This document shows positions 23,554 to 32,193 of a stretch of DNA of 64,000 nucleotides, in pieces (positions within the stretch are counted from its first letter, which is position 1; each line of letters opens with the position of its first letter). The notes beneath the pieces are model-generated. The model was not told the origin of the DNA. It saw only the letters and a program-made list of their open reading frames with translations, and made no database searches. The DNA lies in contig CAMYJT010000012.1 of the NCBI GenBank assembly GCA_947258785.1, positions 1-64,000 of the forward strand, given 5' to 3'. Origin of the DNA: an uncultured Gammaproteobacteria bacterium (GTDB lineage Bacteria; Pseudomonadota; Gammaproteobacteria; Arenicellales; JAANXG01). A program made the position numbers and the translations under genes.

Positions 23554-24867
23554 ATGATCGACCGGCGGGTTTTCGAGCGTCGGCGCCAAGACGTCATGCA
23601 GCTCATGGGCGACGGCATTGCGGTGGTGGCCACCGCCCCGGAGCGCACCCGCAACCGAGACATCCAGTACCGATTTCGTCCGGACAGCGATTTTTATTAT
23701 CTCACACATTATCCGGAACCGGATGCGGTAGCGGTGTTGTGCCCCGGGCGAGAGCAGGGAGAATTCATTTTATTCTGCCGGGAACGCAATCCCGAGCAGG
23801 AGACTTGGGATGGCAGGCGCGCCGGATTGGAAGGAGCCGTTGCGCAATTCGATGCAGACGACGCGTTTCCGATCTCGGACATCGGTGAAATCCTGCCCGG
23901 TCTGCTGGAGAACCGCAGCAAGGTGTTCTGTAACGTTGGAAATTATGCCGAGTTTGACATGAAACTGTTGCACTGGGTCAACGAGGTGAAGGCCAAATCT
24001 CGTCTGGGCATAAACGCCCCGAGCGAATTGGTCGACATCACCCATATTCTGCACGAGCTGCGGCTCATCAAACAGACCGAGGAGGTTCGGGTGATGAAGC
24101 GGGCCGCCAAGATCTCCGCAGCGGCGCACAGGCGCGCCATGCGGGTGTGCCGGCCCGGTAAAATGGAGTATGAAATCCACGCGGAACTGGAGTATGAATT
24201 CAGAAAGAGCGGCAGTGCATATCCGGCCTATCCACCGATTGTGGCGGGTGGGGCAAACGCCTGTGTTCTGCACTACATTGACAACTCGGCCGAACTCAAT
24301 GACGGGGAGTTGTTGTTGATCGATGCCGGCGCCGAGATCGATTGTTACGCCGCCGATGTTACCCGTACTTTCCCGATCAATGGAAAATTCTCACCGGAAC
24401 AGAAGAGCGTATACGAGATTGTCCTGGCCGCGCAATCGGTCGCCATCGACAAGGCACAGGCCGGCCATCACTGGTACGAACCCCACGATGCCGCGTTGCA
24501 GGTTCTGGTCCAGGGCCTGGTGGATCTCGGATTGTTAACGGGCAGCATCGAGGAATTGATCGAAACCGAGGCCCACCGGCGGTTTTACATGCATCGCACC
24601 GGCCATTGGTTGGGTATGGATGTGCACGACGTTGGTGACTATAAGATCGAGGGGGTTTGGCGCCAACTGGAACCGGGTATGGTGCTGACCATCGAACCCG
24701 GTCTGTACATTCCCGGCGACGATGACATAGAGCCGCGGTGGCGCAACATCGGTATCCGGATTGAGGATGACGTGCTTATCAATCGCAACGGCAATACCAT
24801 ACTGAGTAAAGACGCGCCGAAACAGATCACGGAAATCGAAGCAATCATGGAGCACCGAGCGTCGTAA
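23554..24867 (+). CDS. pepP: Xaa-Pro aminopeptidase PepP
   Basis: PepP removes the N-terminal residue from peptides with proline in second place. The 437-residue protein has the aminopeptidase P N-terminal domain (RRVFERRRQDVMQLMGDGIA) and a pita-bread metallopeptidase domain with the dimetal ligands in place: LLIDAGAEIDCYAADVTRTF (Asp pair), HRTGHWLGMDVHDVG (His), MVLTIEPGLYIP (Glu) and NIGIRIEDDVL (Glu). ATG 23554 follows the ygfB stop by one base and gives the usual N-terminus. The ygfB-pepP-ubiH order is conserved. Confidence 0.96.
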   Translation: MIDRRVFERRRQDVMQLMGDGIAVVATAPERTRNRDIQYRFRPDSDFYYLTHYPEPDAVAVLCPGREQGEFILFCRERNPEQETWDGRRAGLEGAVAQFDADDAFPISDIGEILPGLLENRSKVFCNVGNYAEFDMKLLHWVNEVKAKSRLGINAPSELVDITHILHELRLIKQTEEVRVMKRAAKISAAAHRRAMRVCRPGKMEYEIHAELEYEFRKSGSAYPAYPPIVAGGANACVLHYIDNSAELNDGELLLIDAGAEIDCYAADVTRTFPINGKFSPEQKSVYEIVLAAQSVAIDKAQAGHHWYEPHDAALQVLVQGLVDLGLLTGSIEELIETEAHRRFYMHRTGHWLGMDVHDVGDYKIEGVWRQLEPGMVLTIEPGLYIPGDDDIEPRWRNIGIRIEDDVLINRNGNTILSKDAPKQITEIEAIMEHRAS

Positions 24868-24921
24868 CATCTACGGGGCGCTCGGGTCCGCCGTCGGCAA
24901 TGCTGATAGCATGGTTTACAA

Positions 24922-26157
24922 ATGAACGATAACGGTCTGGATTACGATGTTGCGATCGTCGGTGGGGGACTGGTGGGCGCCAGTCTGGCGTGTGCCTTGT
25001 CACCGACGCCGCTGCGGGTCGTTGTCATCGAGGCGGTCTTGTTTAAATCGGATGCTCAGCCAAGCTACGACGAGCGCATGCTGGCGCTCTCTCACGGCTC
25101 CAAACAGATTCTCTCCACGATGGGTATATGGCCCGCGGTGGCCGCGGGCGACGCCACGCCCATCGAACGCATCCATATCTCTGATCGTGGCCGGGCCGGG
25201 TTTACGCGGCTGAGCCACCGCGATGCAGGCGTCGAGGCGCTGGGTTTTGTGGTGCCCGCGCGGGTCTTAGGGCAGGTGCTCATCGGCCAGCTCGAGATCA
25301 GCCAAGGTGTCGAAGTACTGTGTCCGGGCCGTGTCGCCGGCATCGTGCCCGGCGAGCAGGATATTGTCCTGACCGTGGTTACCGGCGGCGGCGAACGCGA
25401 ACTCCGCGTCAAGTTGGCCGTGCTGGCCGACGGCGGCCGATCGCCGGCCCGGGAATCGCTGGGCATCACCGCCACGGTACACGACTACGGACAGACCGCC
25501 ATCCTGACGACGGTGACGCCGGGGCATGCCCACCGCCACGTGGCTTACGAGCGATTCACCGACAGCGGTCCCTTAGCCCTGTTGCCGACCAGCGGGAACC
25601 GTTACGCTGTGGTGTGGACGACCCGGCACGAGTGTGTGGAGACGCTCATGAACCTGTCTGACCAGCGGTTTATAGCAGCGCTGCAGCGCCGCTTCGGGGA
25701 TCGCGCGGGGCGGTTGTCGAAACCAGGGCGGCGCCAAGCGCACCGCTTGACTCTGGTGCGTGTACCTAATCCGGTGGCTTGCCGCGCCTTGGCGATCGGT
25801 AACGCCGCGCACACCATTCACCCGGTATCCGGACAAGGTTTCAATCTCGGTGTCCGCGACGTCGCGGTCCTGGCGGAGGTGCTGCACGGGGCCGCCAAGC
25901 AAGGTGAGGACATCGGGTCTGCCGTGGTACTGTCGTGCTACGCCGAACGCCGCCGCCGCGACACACTGGCGACGACATTGTTCACCGACGGATTGGTGCG
26001 TTTGTTTTCGAACACCTTGCCACCGGTAGCGTGGGCGCGGGATGCCGCCATGGTGGCGGTGGATGTCCTGCCGCCCGTGAAGCGATTCCTGCTGCACCGC
26101 ACAATGGGGATTGCCGGCCGTCTACCCCAACTGGCACGGGGCCTGCCGTTTGAGTAG
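24922..26157 (+). CDS. ubiH: Ubiquinone-biosynthesis FAD hydroxylase UbiH
   Basis: UbiH is a flavin monooxygenase that hydroxylates the aromatic ring during ubiquinone synthesis. The 411-residue product has YDVAIVGGGLVGASLACALS for FAD binding, the DG motif LAVLADGGRSPAR, and the family signature GNAAHTIHPVSGQGFNLGVR. It follows pepP by about 55 bases and overlaps the start of a second paralogous hydroxylase gene, so the two are probably translated together. The assignment to UbiH rather than UbiF or UbiI rests on gene order, so it is likely but not certain. Confidence 0.9.
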   Translation: MNDNGLDYDVAIVGGGLVGASLACALSPTPLRVVVIEAVLFKSDAQPSYDERMLALSHGSKQILSTMGIWPAVAAGDATPIERIHISDRGRAGFTRLSHRDAGVEALGFVVPARVLGQVLIGQLEISQGVEVLCPGRVAGIVPGEQDIVLTVVTGGGERELRVKLAVLADGGRSPARESLGITATVHDYGQTAILTTVTPGHAHRHVAYERFTDSGPLALLPTSGNRYAVVWTTRHECVETLMNLSDQRFIAALQRRFGDRAGRLSKPGRRQAHRLTLVRVPNPVACRALAIGNAAHTIHPVSGQGFNLGVRDVAVLAEVLHGAAKQGEDIGSAVVLSCYAERRRRDTLATTLFTDGLVRLFSNTLPPVAWARDAAMVAVDVLPPVKRFLLHRTMGIAGRLPQLARGLPFE

Positions 26158-27391
26158 CCCGGTGCAGCATGACGTCATCGTGGTCGGCGCCGGTTTGGTC
26201 GGCGGCGTCTTGGCCAACGCCTTGGCGGCACAGGGCCTGCGGCTGGTGGTCGTCGATTCCGGCAGCGCCCCGGTCGTCGATCCGCAGCACTGCGACATCC
26301 GCGTCAGCGCGCTGGGGCGCGCGGCAGACAACGTATTGCGAAATCTCGGTATTTGGGAGGAGATGCCGCGGCAACGCGTGTCGCCGTTTCGGGCGATGGT
26401 GGTGTGGGATGCGGGGAGCGTCGGCGCCATTCGCTTCGATGCCGCGGAGATCGCTCAGCCCTATCTCGGCCACATTGTTGAGAACAACGCGCTCATCGAT
26501 GCCTCGCACCAAGTGCTCAGTCGATTCGATACGGTAACGGTGTTGTGGCGGAGCCGCGTGCAGGAGTTGGTCACGTCCGCCCACTCGGTGCGCATCGAGC
26601 TGTCCGGCGGTGAGGCGTTCACCGCGCGGGTGCTGGTTGGCGCCGACGGCGCTGGATCCTGGGTGCGCAGGCGTCTGGCAATCGGGTCGCCGCGGCATGA
26701 TTACGCGCAGCGGGCAATCGTCGCCCAGGTGGAGACCGAGAAGCCACATCAACAAACGGCCTGGCAGCGCTTTCTGCCTACCGGGCCGCTGGCGTTCCTG
26801 CCGTTGGCCGATGGGAGCAGCTCCATCGTCTGGAGCTGTGATCGGCCGACGGCCGATGAACTCCTCGAACTCGATGATGCAAGTTTTCGTGCCCGGCTGG
26901 CGTCGGCGTTTGAACACCGACTGGGGGACATTCTGCGTTGCGGCCCGCCGCGGTCGTTCCCGCTGTCACGATCGGATGCTGAGGCCTACATCGCAAACCG
27001 CAGCGCCCTCATCGGCGATGCCGCGCACACGGTGCATCCACTTGCGGGGCAGGGCGCGAATCTGGGCATCGCCGACGCCGTCACGCTGGCCGAAGTGCTG
27101 GTCGATGCCGCCAACTCCGGCAAGGACCTTGGCGGCCGGGCCGTCCTGCGTCGCTACGAGCGCTGGCGCAAATCGGAGAATGCGCTGATGATGTACGCCA
27201 TGCACGGCCTGCAACGCTTGTTCAGCGCCCCGTGGGGCTTGGTGCGCGGTGTGCGCGGTCTCGGCCTGCGGGTGACCGACCGTTCGGGTCCGCTCAAGCA
27301 CGCCATCATCCGCCGTGCCATGGGACTGGACGGTGATCTGCCACGGCTCGCGCGTCCGAATCCGGCGCCGCCCGCCGAGTCGGGCCCATGA
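26150..27391 (+). CDS. Second ubiquinone-type FAD hydroxylase, UbiI/VisC-like
   Basis: The product of about 413 residues is a paralogue of the preceding UbiH: HDVIVVGAGLVGGVLANALA for FAD binding, VLVGADGAGSWVRRRL for the DG motif, and GDAAHTVHPLAGQGANLGIA. In gammaproteobacteria this position is held by ubiI (visC), which performs C5 hydroxylation of ubiquinone, although UbiF-type activity is possible. I chose TTG 26150, with GGGG upstream and overlap with the ubiH stop. ATG 26111 or GTG 26162 are alternatives. Its stop overlaps the start of the antiporter gene. Confidence 0.88.
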   Translation: MSSPVQHDVIVVGAGLVGGVLANALAAQGLRLVVVDSGSAPVVDPQHCDIRVSALGRAADNVLRNLGIWEEMPRQRVSPFRAMVVWDAGSVGAIRFDAAEIAQPYLGHIVENNALIDASHQVLSRFDTVTVLWRSRVQELVTSAHSVRIELSGGEAFTARVLVGADGAGSWVRRRLAIGSPRHDYAQRAIVAQVETEKPHQQTAWQRFLPTGPLAFLPLADGSSSIVWSCDRPTADELLELDDASFRARLASAFEHRLGDILRCGPPRSFPLSRSDAEAYIANRSALIGDAAHTVHPLAGQGANLGIADAVTLAEVLVDAANSGKDLGGRAVLRRYERWRKSENALMMYAMHGLQRLFSAPWGLVRGVRGLGLRVTDRSGPLKHAIIRRAMGLDGDLPRLARPNPAPPAESGP

Positions 27392-28638
27392 CGGCCTCCA
27401 TGGGATTGTTGGACCTGATGGCCGCGTTGGTCACCTTGTCCGCACTGTTCAGCTACGTCAATCACCGATTCATCCGGCTGCCCACTACGGTCGGCGTAAT
27501 GTTGATCGCGCTGCTGCTGTCGGTGTCGTTGATGACCTTCGGCAAACTTGGCTTTGCAGACCTCGAGCAGTATGCCGAGCGGGTCCTCTCCGGCATCGAC
27601 TTCAATCTCACGTTGATGCAGGGCATGTTGAGCTTCCTGCTGTTCGCCGGGGCATTGCACGTCAATCTGGAGGATCTTGCGAAACAGAAATGGGTTATTC
27701 TCAGCCTTGCCACCATCGGGGTGTTGCTGTCGACGATCATCGTCGGTTCGCTGGTCTGGATGCTGCTGGATCTGTTGGGATTCCAGGTTGGCTATCTGTA
27801 TTGTCTGTTGTTCGGTGCGCTGATTTCGCCCACCGATCCGATTGCGGTGCTCGCGACCTTGAAGACGGTAGGCGTATCGAAGAGTATCGAGACGAAGATC
27901 GCTGGTGAGTCGCTATTCAATGACGGCGTGGGCGTGGTGCTGTTTCTGGTGTTGCTGGGTCTGGCCACCCGGCCCGAGGAGGCCTCGGTGGCTTCGGCGG
28001 TGTTGTTGTTCGCACAGGAGGCCTTCGGAGGCCTGATCCTCGGCTTCTTGCTCGGTACTCTTGGGTTCTATCTGCTCCGTACAGTGGACAATTATCAGGT
28101 TGAGATTCTGCTGACCCTGGCCGTTGTTATGGGCGGTTACGCACTCGCCCGTGCGTTGCATACCTCCGGACCCATCGCCATCGTCGTGGCCGGATTACTG
28201 ATCGGCAACCACGGCCGGGTGCTGGCTATGTCGGAAAAGACCCGCGGCCACCTGGACACGTTCTGGGAATTGGTGGATGAAATAATGAACGCGGTGCTGT
28301 TTGTGCTCCTGGGACTGGAAATGCTGGTGCTGCAGTTTACCGGCGGTTATGTTCTCGCCGGCATTATTGCGATTCCCCTGGTGCTGGTATCGCGCCTGGT
28401 AAGCGTGGGGATGCCGATCGGTGCACTGCGGCTGACCAAGGAATTCAGTCCCCACGTCGTCAAGATCCTGGTGTGGGGCGGTCTGCGAGGTGGCATCTCA
28501 GTGGCTTTGGCCTTGTCCTTACCGGCCGGACCGACTCGGGATGTCTTCCTCGCGATGACCTATATCATCGTAGTGTTCTCAATTGTCGTTCAGGGCCTCA
28601 CAATCGGAGCGGTAGTCAGGAAGCTGCGAGACCTCTGA
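27388..28638 (+). CDS. CPA1-family sodium/proton antiporter, NhaP type
   Basis: The 416-residue integral membrane protein has about 12 helices and the CPA1 hallmarks: LSFLLFAGALHVNLEDL, GALISPTDPIAVLATLKTVG, and the ion-binding helix AGESLFNDGVGVVLFLVLLG with its conserved ND pair. VWGGLRGGISVALALSLP is also a family segment. It exchanges Na+ or K+ for H+ at the inner membrane. The ATG overlaps the stop of the hydroxylase gene as ATGA, so it is the last gene of the ygfB-pepP-ubi unit. It is convergent with the PhnD-like gene, four bases away. Confidence 0.93.
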   Translation: MTASMGLLDLMAALVTLSALFSYVNHRFIRLPTTVGVMLIALLLSVSLMTFGKLGFADLEQYAERVLSGIDFNLTLMQGMLSFLLFAGALHVNLEDLAKQKWVILSLATIGVLLSTIIVGSLVWMLLDLLGFQVGYLYCLLFGALISPTDPIAVLATLKTVGVSKSIETKIAGESLFNDGVGVVLFLVLLGLATRPEEASVASAVLLFAQEAFGGLILGFLLGTLGFYLLRTVDNYQVEILLTLAVVMGGYALARALHTSGPIAIVVAGLLIGNHGRVLAMSEKTRGHLDTFWELVDEIMNAVLFVLLGLEMLVLQFTGGYVLAGIIAIPLVLVSRLVSVGMPIGALRLTKEFSPHVVKILVWGGLRGGISVALALSLPAGPTRDVFLAMTYIIVVFSIVVQGLTIGAVVRKLRDL

Positions 28639-28642
28639 GCGC

Positions 28643-29479
28643 TTACCAGCCGAAACCGTAAGTTTGGCTGAGCAGCCGCTCGAAACCGCGATACTCCTCT
28701 CTGGTCGTGGCCTGCAGCGCCAGGTCTGCGGCGAACCGCTGGCGAAGTCGTTTGGTGGCTTCGGACCCACCGGGCGCGAGCAAGGCGGCCCTGACCACGT
28801 TCTGAATATCTGCCGGAATGCTCGGGCCGGCGGTGATCGCCTGTGGCGGCAGAGGGCTGCTGAGAAACAGGATGCGGGTCTTACCCGCCGCGCGCCCGCG
28901 GTTGAACTGGTCGTAGAGGGCGGCGGGCATCACGGCGCCTTGGCACCCGCCCCTCAACAATTCATCGAAAATCCGTTTGAATCCCTTCAGTTCACGGATG
29001 AATGGTTGGCGGATCGGATTGGAATACTGCGCTTGTATGGTCATCGTCGCCAGGTTTGGCGGCGGGTGCGCGCATACTTTACGGCCTGCCAAGTCCGCAA
29101 GTTCCATGATCTCGTCCTCGTCCCGGGAAATGGCGACGAATTTCAGTTTGCCCGGCAGGCGCACCAATGGTGTGTGTTCCAGATTCACGATTCGCCAGCT
29201 CACGAAGTGCGGACCGTCGAAGACGAGGTCATAACCGCCTGCCTGCATGCTCTTTACATAGGACATCCAGTCGAGCGGGTGTTGATAAACGAATTGTTGA
29301 CCGGTGGCCCCGGTCAAATATCTGGCGATCGGTGCATAGTCCTGTTCACCGCGGGCAACGGATTCGCGCGGTGGTGCCGAGAAGACGAACGCGTCGCCCT
29401 TCCCCCACGGACTCCAGACCAGCCCGGCCAGCAATAATATGGTTAACGCGGATCTCTTCAATTCCGAAAATATTTCCAC
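28643..29479 (-). CDS. PhnD-like periplasmic binding protein
   Basis: The 278-residue protein has a signal-like N-terminus (ALTILLLAGLVWSPWGKGDA) and a PhnD/phosphonate-type binding fold: APIARYLTGATGQQFVYQHP, YDLVFDGPHFVSWRI, GRKVCAHPPPNLATMTIQAQ, and GGCQGAVMPAALYDQFN. Such proteins serve ABC transporters or act as sensors for phosphate, phosphonate or other oxyanions. No permease or ATPase adjoins it. It is divergent from fur, with a Fur-box-like site in the gap, so iron control is likely. An iron-related ligand is only a possibility. Confidence 0.8.
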   Translation of the reverse strand: MEIFSELKRSALTILLLAGLVWSPWGKGDAFVFSAPPRESVARGEQDYAPIARYLTGATGQQFVYQHPLDWMSYVKSMQAGGYDLVFDGPHFVSWRIVNLEHTPLVRLPGKLKFVAISRDEDEIMELADLAGRKVCAHPPPNLATMTIQAQYSNPIRQPFIRELKGFKRIFDELLRGGCQGAVMPAALYDQFNRGRAAGKTRILFLSSPLPPQAITAGPSIPADIQNVVRAALLAPGGSEATKRLRQRFAADLALQATTREEYRGFERLLSQTYGFGW

Positions 29480-29551
29480 GGTGACAGCCTTGGTGGATAT
29501 TAGATCACCTACGGCGCCGGATGCTCATTCAGACTTGTAAACAATCGTTAT

Positions 29552-29566
29552 TGCGAATAATTATCA
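29552..29566 (-). promoter_or_regulatory. Putative Fur box in the fur / phnD-like gap
   Basis: On the minus strand TGATAATTATTCGCA fits the 7-1-7 Fur consensus (TGATAAT, one base, ATTATCA) at 12 of 14 informative positions. It lies 60 bases before the Fur start and about 70 bases before the divergent binding-protein gene, so it could control both. Autoregulation of fur is common. Confidence 0.6.
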
Positions 29567-29626
29567 GTGACGTTAAGGTGCGGGGACTTGACGGCGAGGC
29601 CACTATCAGCAGACGCGGATTTTTCA

Positions 29627-30103
29627 ATGCCTTCCAACAGCGATTTAAAAAAGGCGGGGCTGAAGACCACCTTGCCCCGCCTCAAGATATTGCGCATCCT
29701 GGAAAATTCCAGCGTACGGCATATGACGGCGGAGGATGTATACAAGACCCTGTTGGACTCCGGCGAAGAAATCGGACTGGCTACGGTGTACCGGGTGTTG
29801 ACCCAGTTCGAGACCGCAAGGTTAGTAATTCGTCACAATTTCGAAGGTGGCCGGTCGGTGTTTGAGCTCAATGACGAGGGGCACCATGACCATATTGTTT
29901 GTTCCGAATGTGGAGAAGTCTTCGAGTTCTGTGACCGCACGATCGAGGAGCGCCAGCGCTGGGTCTCCGATCAGGCCGGTTTTGTGTTGGATGGACACTC
30001 GTTATATCTGTACGGCGCCTGCGAAGGCATGCGCAAGAGCGGTAAATGCTCCATCAACAAGCGGAAACTGCCGACGATACTCAGTAAAGCAGGGCGCGAC
30101 TAA
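29627..30103 (+). CDS. fur: Ferric uptake regulator Fur
   Basis: Fur binds operators when loaded with ferrous iron and represses iron-uptake genes. The 158-residue product has the winged-helix part (DLKKAGLKTTLPRLKILRIL, HMTAEDVYKTLLDSGEEIGL, ATVYRVLTQFETARLV) and the metal-binding part with EGGRSVFELNDEGHHDHIVC, the CSECG zinc knuckle and FEFCDRTIEERQ. ATG 29627 gives the normal N-terminus; the frame is open 20 codons further. The C-terminal tail (CEGMRKSGKCSINKRKL) holds extra cysteines. It is immediately followed by MITE-like copy C. Confidence 0.96.
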   Translation: MPSNSDLKKAGLKTTLPRLKILRILENSSVRHMTAEDVYKTLLDSGEEIGLATVYRVLTQFETARLVIRHNFEGGRSVFELNDEGHHDHIVCSECGEVFEFCDRTIEERQRWVSDQAGFVLDGHSLYLYGACEGMRKSGKCSINKRKLPTILSKAGRD

Positions 30104-30106
30104 CCC

Positions 30107-30458
30107 GCGTATTGCACCAAGGATCCCGGATGCTGGCGAAGGGATCGATTGGTAAGGCCGCCGCGCGGGAACGCAATGCATAGCCGGAGCGCGATGGATT
30201 GCATGAAGCGCAAGTCCAGGCGCTCGAGACCGAGCCAGCGCCGGGATAGTGCCGCCCTTACTTGTTGCCGGGAGACCTGGCAGGTCGAACGGTGTCGGTT
30301 CCGGGACTAAACGCTGTGGATATCTCCACCTGTGTAGCCTAAATTAAGGGCCGGGATAGGCGATTGCAGAAGCACAAACTGTACGAATCACCTAAGACCG
30401 AATCATTGAACATAATCATGTTGATACACCATTATTTCGCCGCCTTGGTGCAATATGC
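30107..30458 (+). mobile_element. MITE-like element, copy C
   Basis: A 352-bp non-coding segment bounded by GCGTATTGCACCAAGG (30107-30122) and, inverted, CCTTGGTGCAATATGC (30443-30458). It is flanked by CTAA on the left (containing the fur stop) and, after AGG, CTAG on the right (containing the stop of the iron permease gene). Compared with copy B it carries about 110 extra bases between two copies of CCGGGATAG (30241 and 30351). The right 111 bases match copy A at 110 positions in inverse orientation. It occupies the whole 358-base gap between fur and the permease gene. Confidence 0.78.
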
Positions 30459-30461
30459 AGG

Positions 30462-32186
30462 CTAGCGTGGACTGCGCCGGCGGTTGCCCGGAGTTGATCC
30501 GACGACGGTCATCGTCCGGCTGCGGGCGATTGCCCGGCTCAATAGAATTACCGGCACTAGGCCCGCCACAACAATGGTGATGGCTGGGATGGCCGAATCG
30601 GCCAGCCGCTCGTCGGAGGCCAGCTCAAAGGCGCGCACTGCCAGCGTGTTGAAGTTAAAAGGCCGCAGGACCAAGGTGGCGGGCAGTTCCTTGAGGATGT
30701 CGACGAACACAATCAGTCCTGCGGTTAATAGACTGCCGCTTATGATCGGTATGTGGACGTAACGGAGGACGCCGATCGGTCGGTAACCGAGCGATCTCGC
30801 TGCATCGTCCATGGAGTGTTTGACTTTGGCGAGGCCGGACTCAACCGCTTGCAGGGAGACGGCGAGGAATCGCACCATGTAGGCGAACACCACGGCCACC
30901 AGTGTGCCGCTGAGTACCAGTCCGGTGCTGATGCCGAAGTGTTGGCGGAACCAGTAATCGACAGTGTTATCGATCCAAGCCAGTGGCAGCATGACGCCCA
31001 CCGCGATTACCGTCCCGGGTATGGCGTAACCCAGGCCGGCCGTGCGCGCCGCGGCTAATATAGCTCTGTTAGGTGTCAGGCGTTTTCCATACGCGATGAA
31101 CAAAGCCACTGCTACGGCCAGCAGTGCGGAACCACCGGCCAAACCAATGCTGTTGCGCAACAGCCGGTAAAAGTCGGGGTTCAACATTTCATCTGCCGTG
31201 TAATATGCCCAGTAGACCAGCTGACCGGTGGGTAGAATGAAACCGAGCATCAGCGGCAGGGCGCAGGCGGCAATCGCCGCGAGCGCCGCCCAACCGCTCA
31301 GCTCCTGCACCTGCAAGGGCTGAGAACGGCTGCCGACATGGTGATATTGAGCACGCTTGCGCGACCAGCGCTCGAGCACCATGAGCACGAAAACAAACGC
31401 CAGTAGAACGGACGAAAGCTGTGCCGCCGCTGCACTGTCGCCAAAGCCGAACCAAGTGCGAAAGATCCCGATGGTAAAGGTGTCGACACCGAAATACTGC
31501 ACCGTCCCGTAGTCCGCCAGAGTCTCCATCAACGCCAGGGACAGGCCGGCGATGATCGCAGGGCGTGCCACCGGCAGCGTCACGCGGCGGAAGCTCTGCC
31601 AGGGGCTGCACCCAAGCAGCCGGCTGGCGTCTGCGATCGATATCGACTGCTCTAGAAAAGCGGCGCGCGACAACAGATATACATAGGGATACAGTACGAA
31701 GGACAGCATCGCCATGGCCCCGTACAGCGACCGGATCTCGGGAAACCAGTAATCGCCGGCAGTCCAACCGAACCAGTCCCGCAGCTGCGATTGGAGCGGG
31801 CCGGCGTAATCCAGCATCCCGGTGTAAGTGTAGGCGGTAATGTAAGCGGGCATGGACAGGGGTAACAGCAAGGCCCAGATCAGCATGTCGCGTCCCGGAA
31901 ACTGATACTGGGTGGTCAGCCACGCCGAACCAACGCCCAGCAGCAAGGTACCGACCCCCACGCCCATCATCAGCAGCACGGAGTTGACTACGTAATCCGC
32001 CAGCACCGTCTCCACGAGATGCCGCCACACCTCGCCCGCCGGTTGCAGGACGAAGCTCAACACAATCACGATTGGCATCGCCAGAACCGCGGCGACGGCG
32101 ACGACGCCGACACTCCATCCGTGCTGGTGCCACCAAGAAGGTGCCGATAGCGCGCTGCGGGCGAAGGAGTCGGACCGCGTGGTCAT
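30462..32186 (-). CDS. Ferric iron ABC transporter permease (FbpB/SfuB type)
   Basis: The 574-residue membrane protein has about 12 helices in two homologous halves, as in fused iron permeases. Each half carries an EAA-type loop: ADASRLLGCSPWQSFRRVTL in the first and DDAARSLGYRPIGVLRYVHI in the second. It forms the channel that takes Fe3+ delivered by the adjacent binding protein across the inner membrane. It starts eight bases after the binding-protein stop, so the pair is an operon. No FbpC ATPase gene follows; copy C of the repeat and then fur lie there instead. Confidence 0.93.
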   Translation of the reverse strand: MTTRSDSFARSALSAPSWWHQHGWSVGVVAVAAVLAMPIVIVLSFVLQPAGEVWRHLVETVLADYVVNSVLLMMGVGVGTLLLGVGSAWLTTQYQFPGRDMLIWALLLPLSMPAYITAYTYTGMLDYAGPLQSQLRDWFGWTAGDYWFPEIRSLYGAMAMLSFVLYPYVYLLSRAAFLEQSISIADASRLLGCSPWQSFRRVTLPVARPAIIAGLSLALMETLADYGTVQYFGVDTFTIGIFRTWFGFGDSAAAAQLSSVLLAFVFVLMVLERWSRKRAQYHHVGSRSQPLQVQELSGWAALAAIAACALPLMLGFILPTGQLVYWAYYTADEMLNPDFYRLLRNSIGLAGGSALLAVAVALFIAYGKRLTPNRAILAAARTAGLGYAIPGTVIAVGVMLPLAWIDNTVDYWFRQHFGISTGLVLSGTLVAVVFAYMVRFLAVSLQAVESGLAKVKHSMDDAARSLGYRPIGVLRYVHIPIISGSLLTAGLIVFVDILKELPATLVLRPFNFNTLAVRAFELASDERLADSAIPAITIVVAGLVPVILLSRAIARSRTMTVVGSTPGNRRRSPR

Positions 32187-32193
32187 CCGCCGC

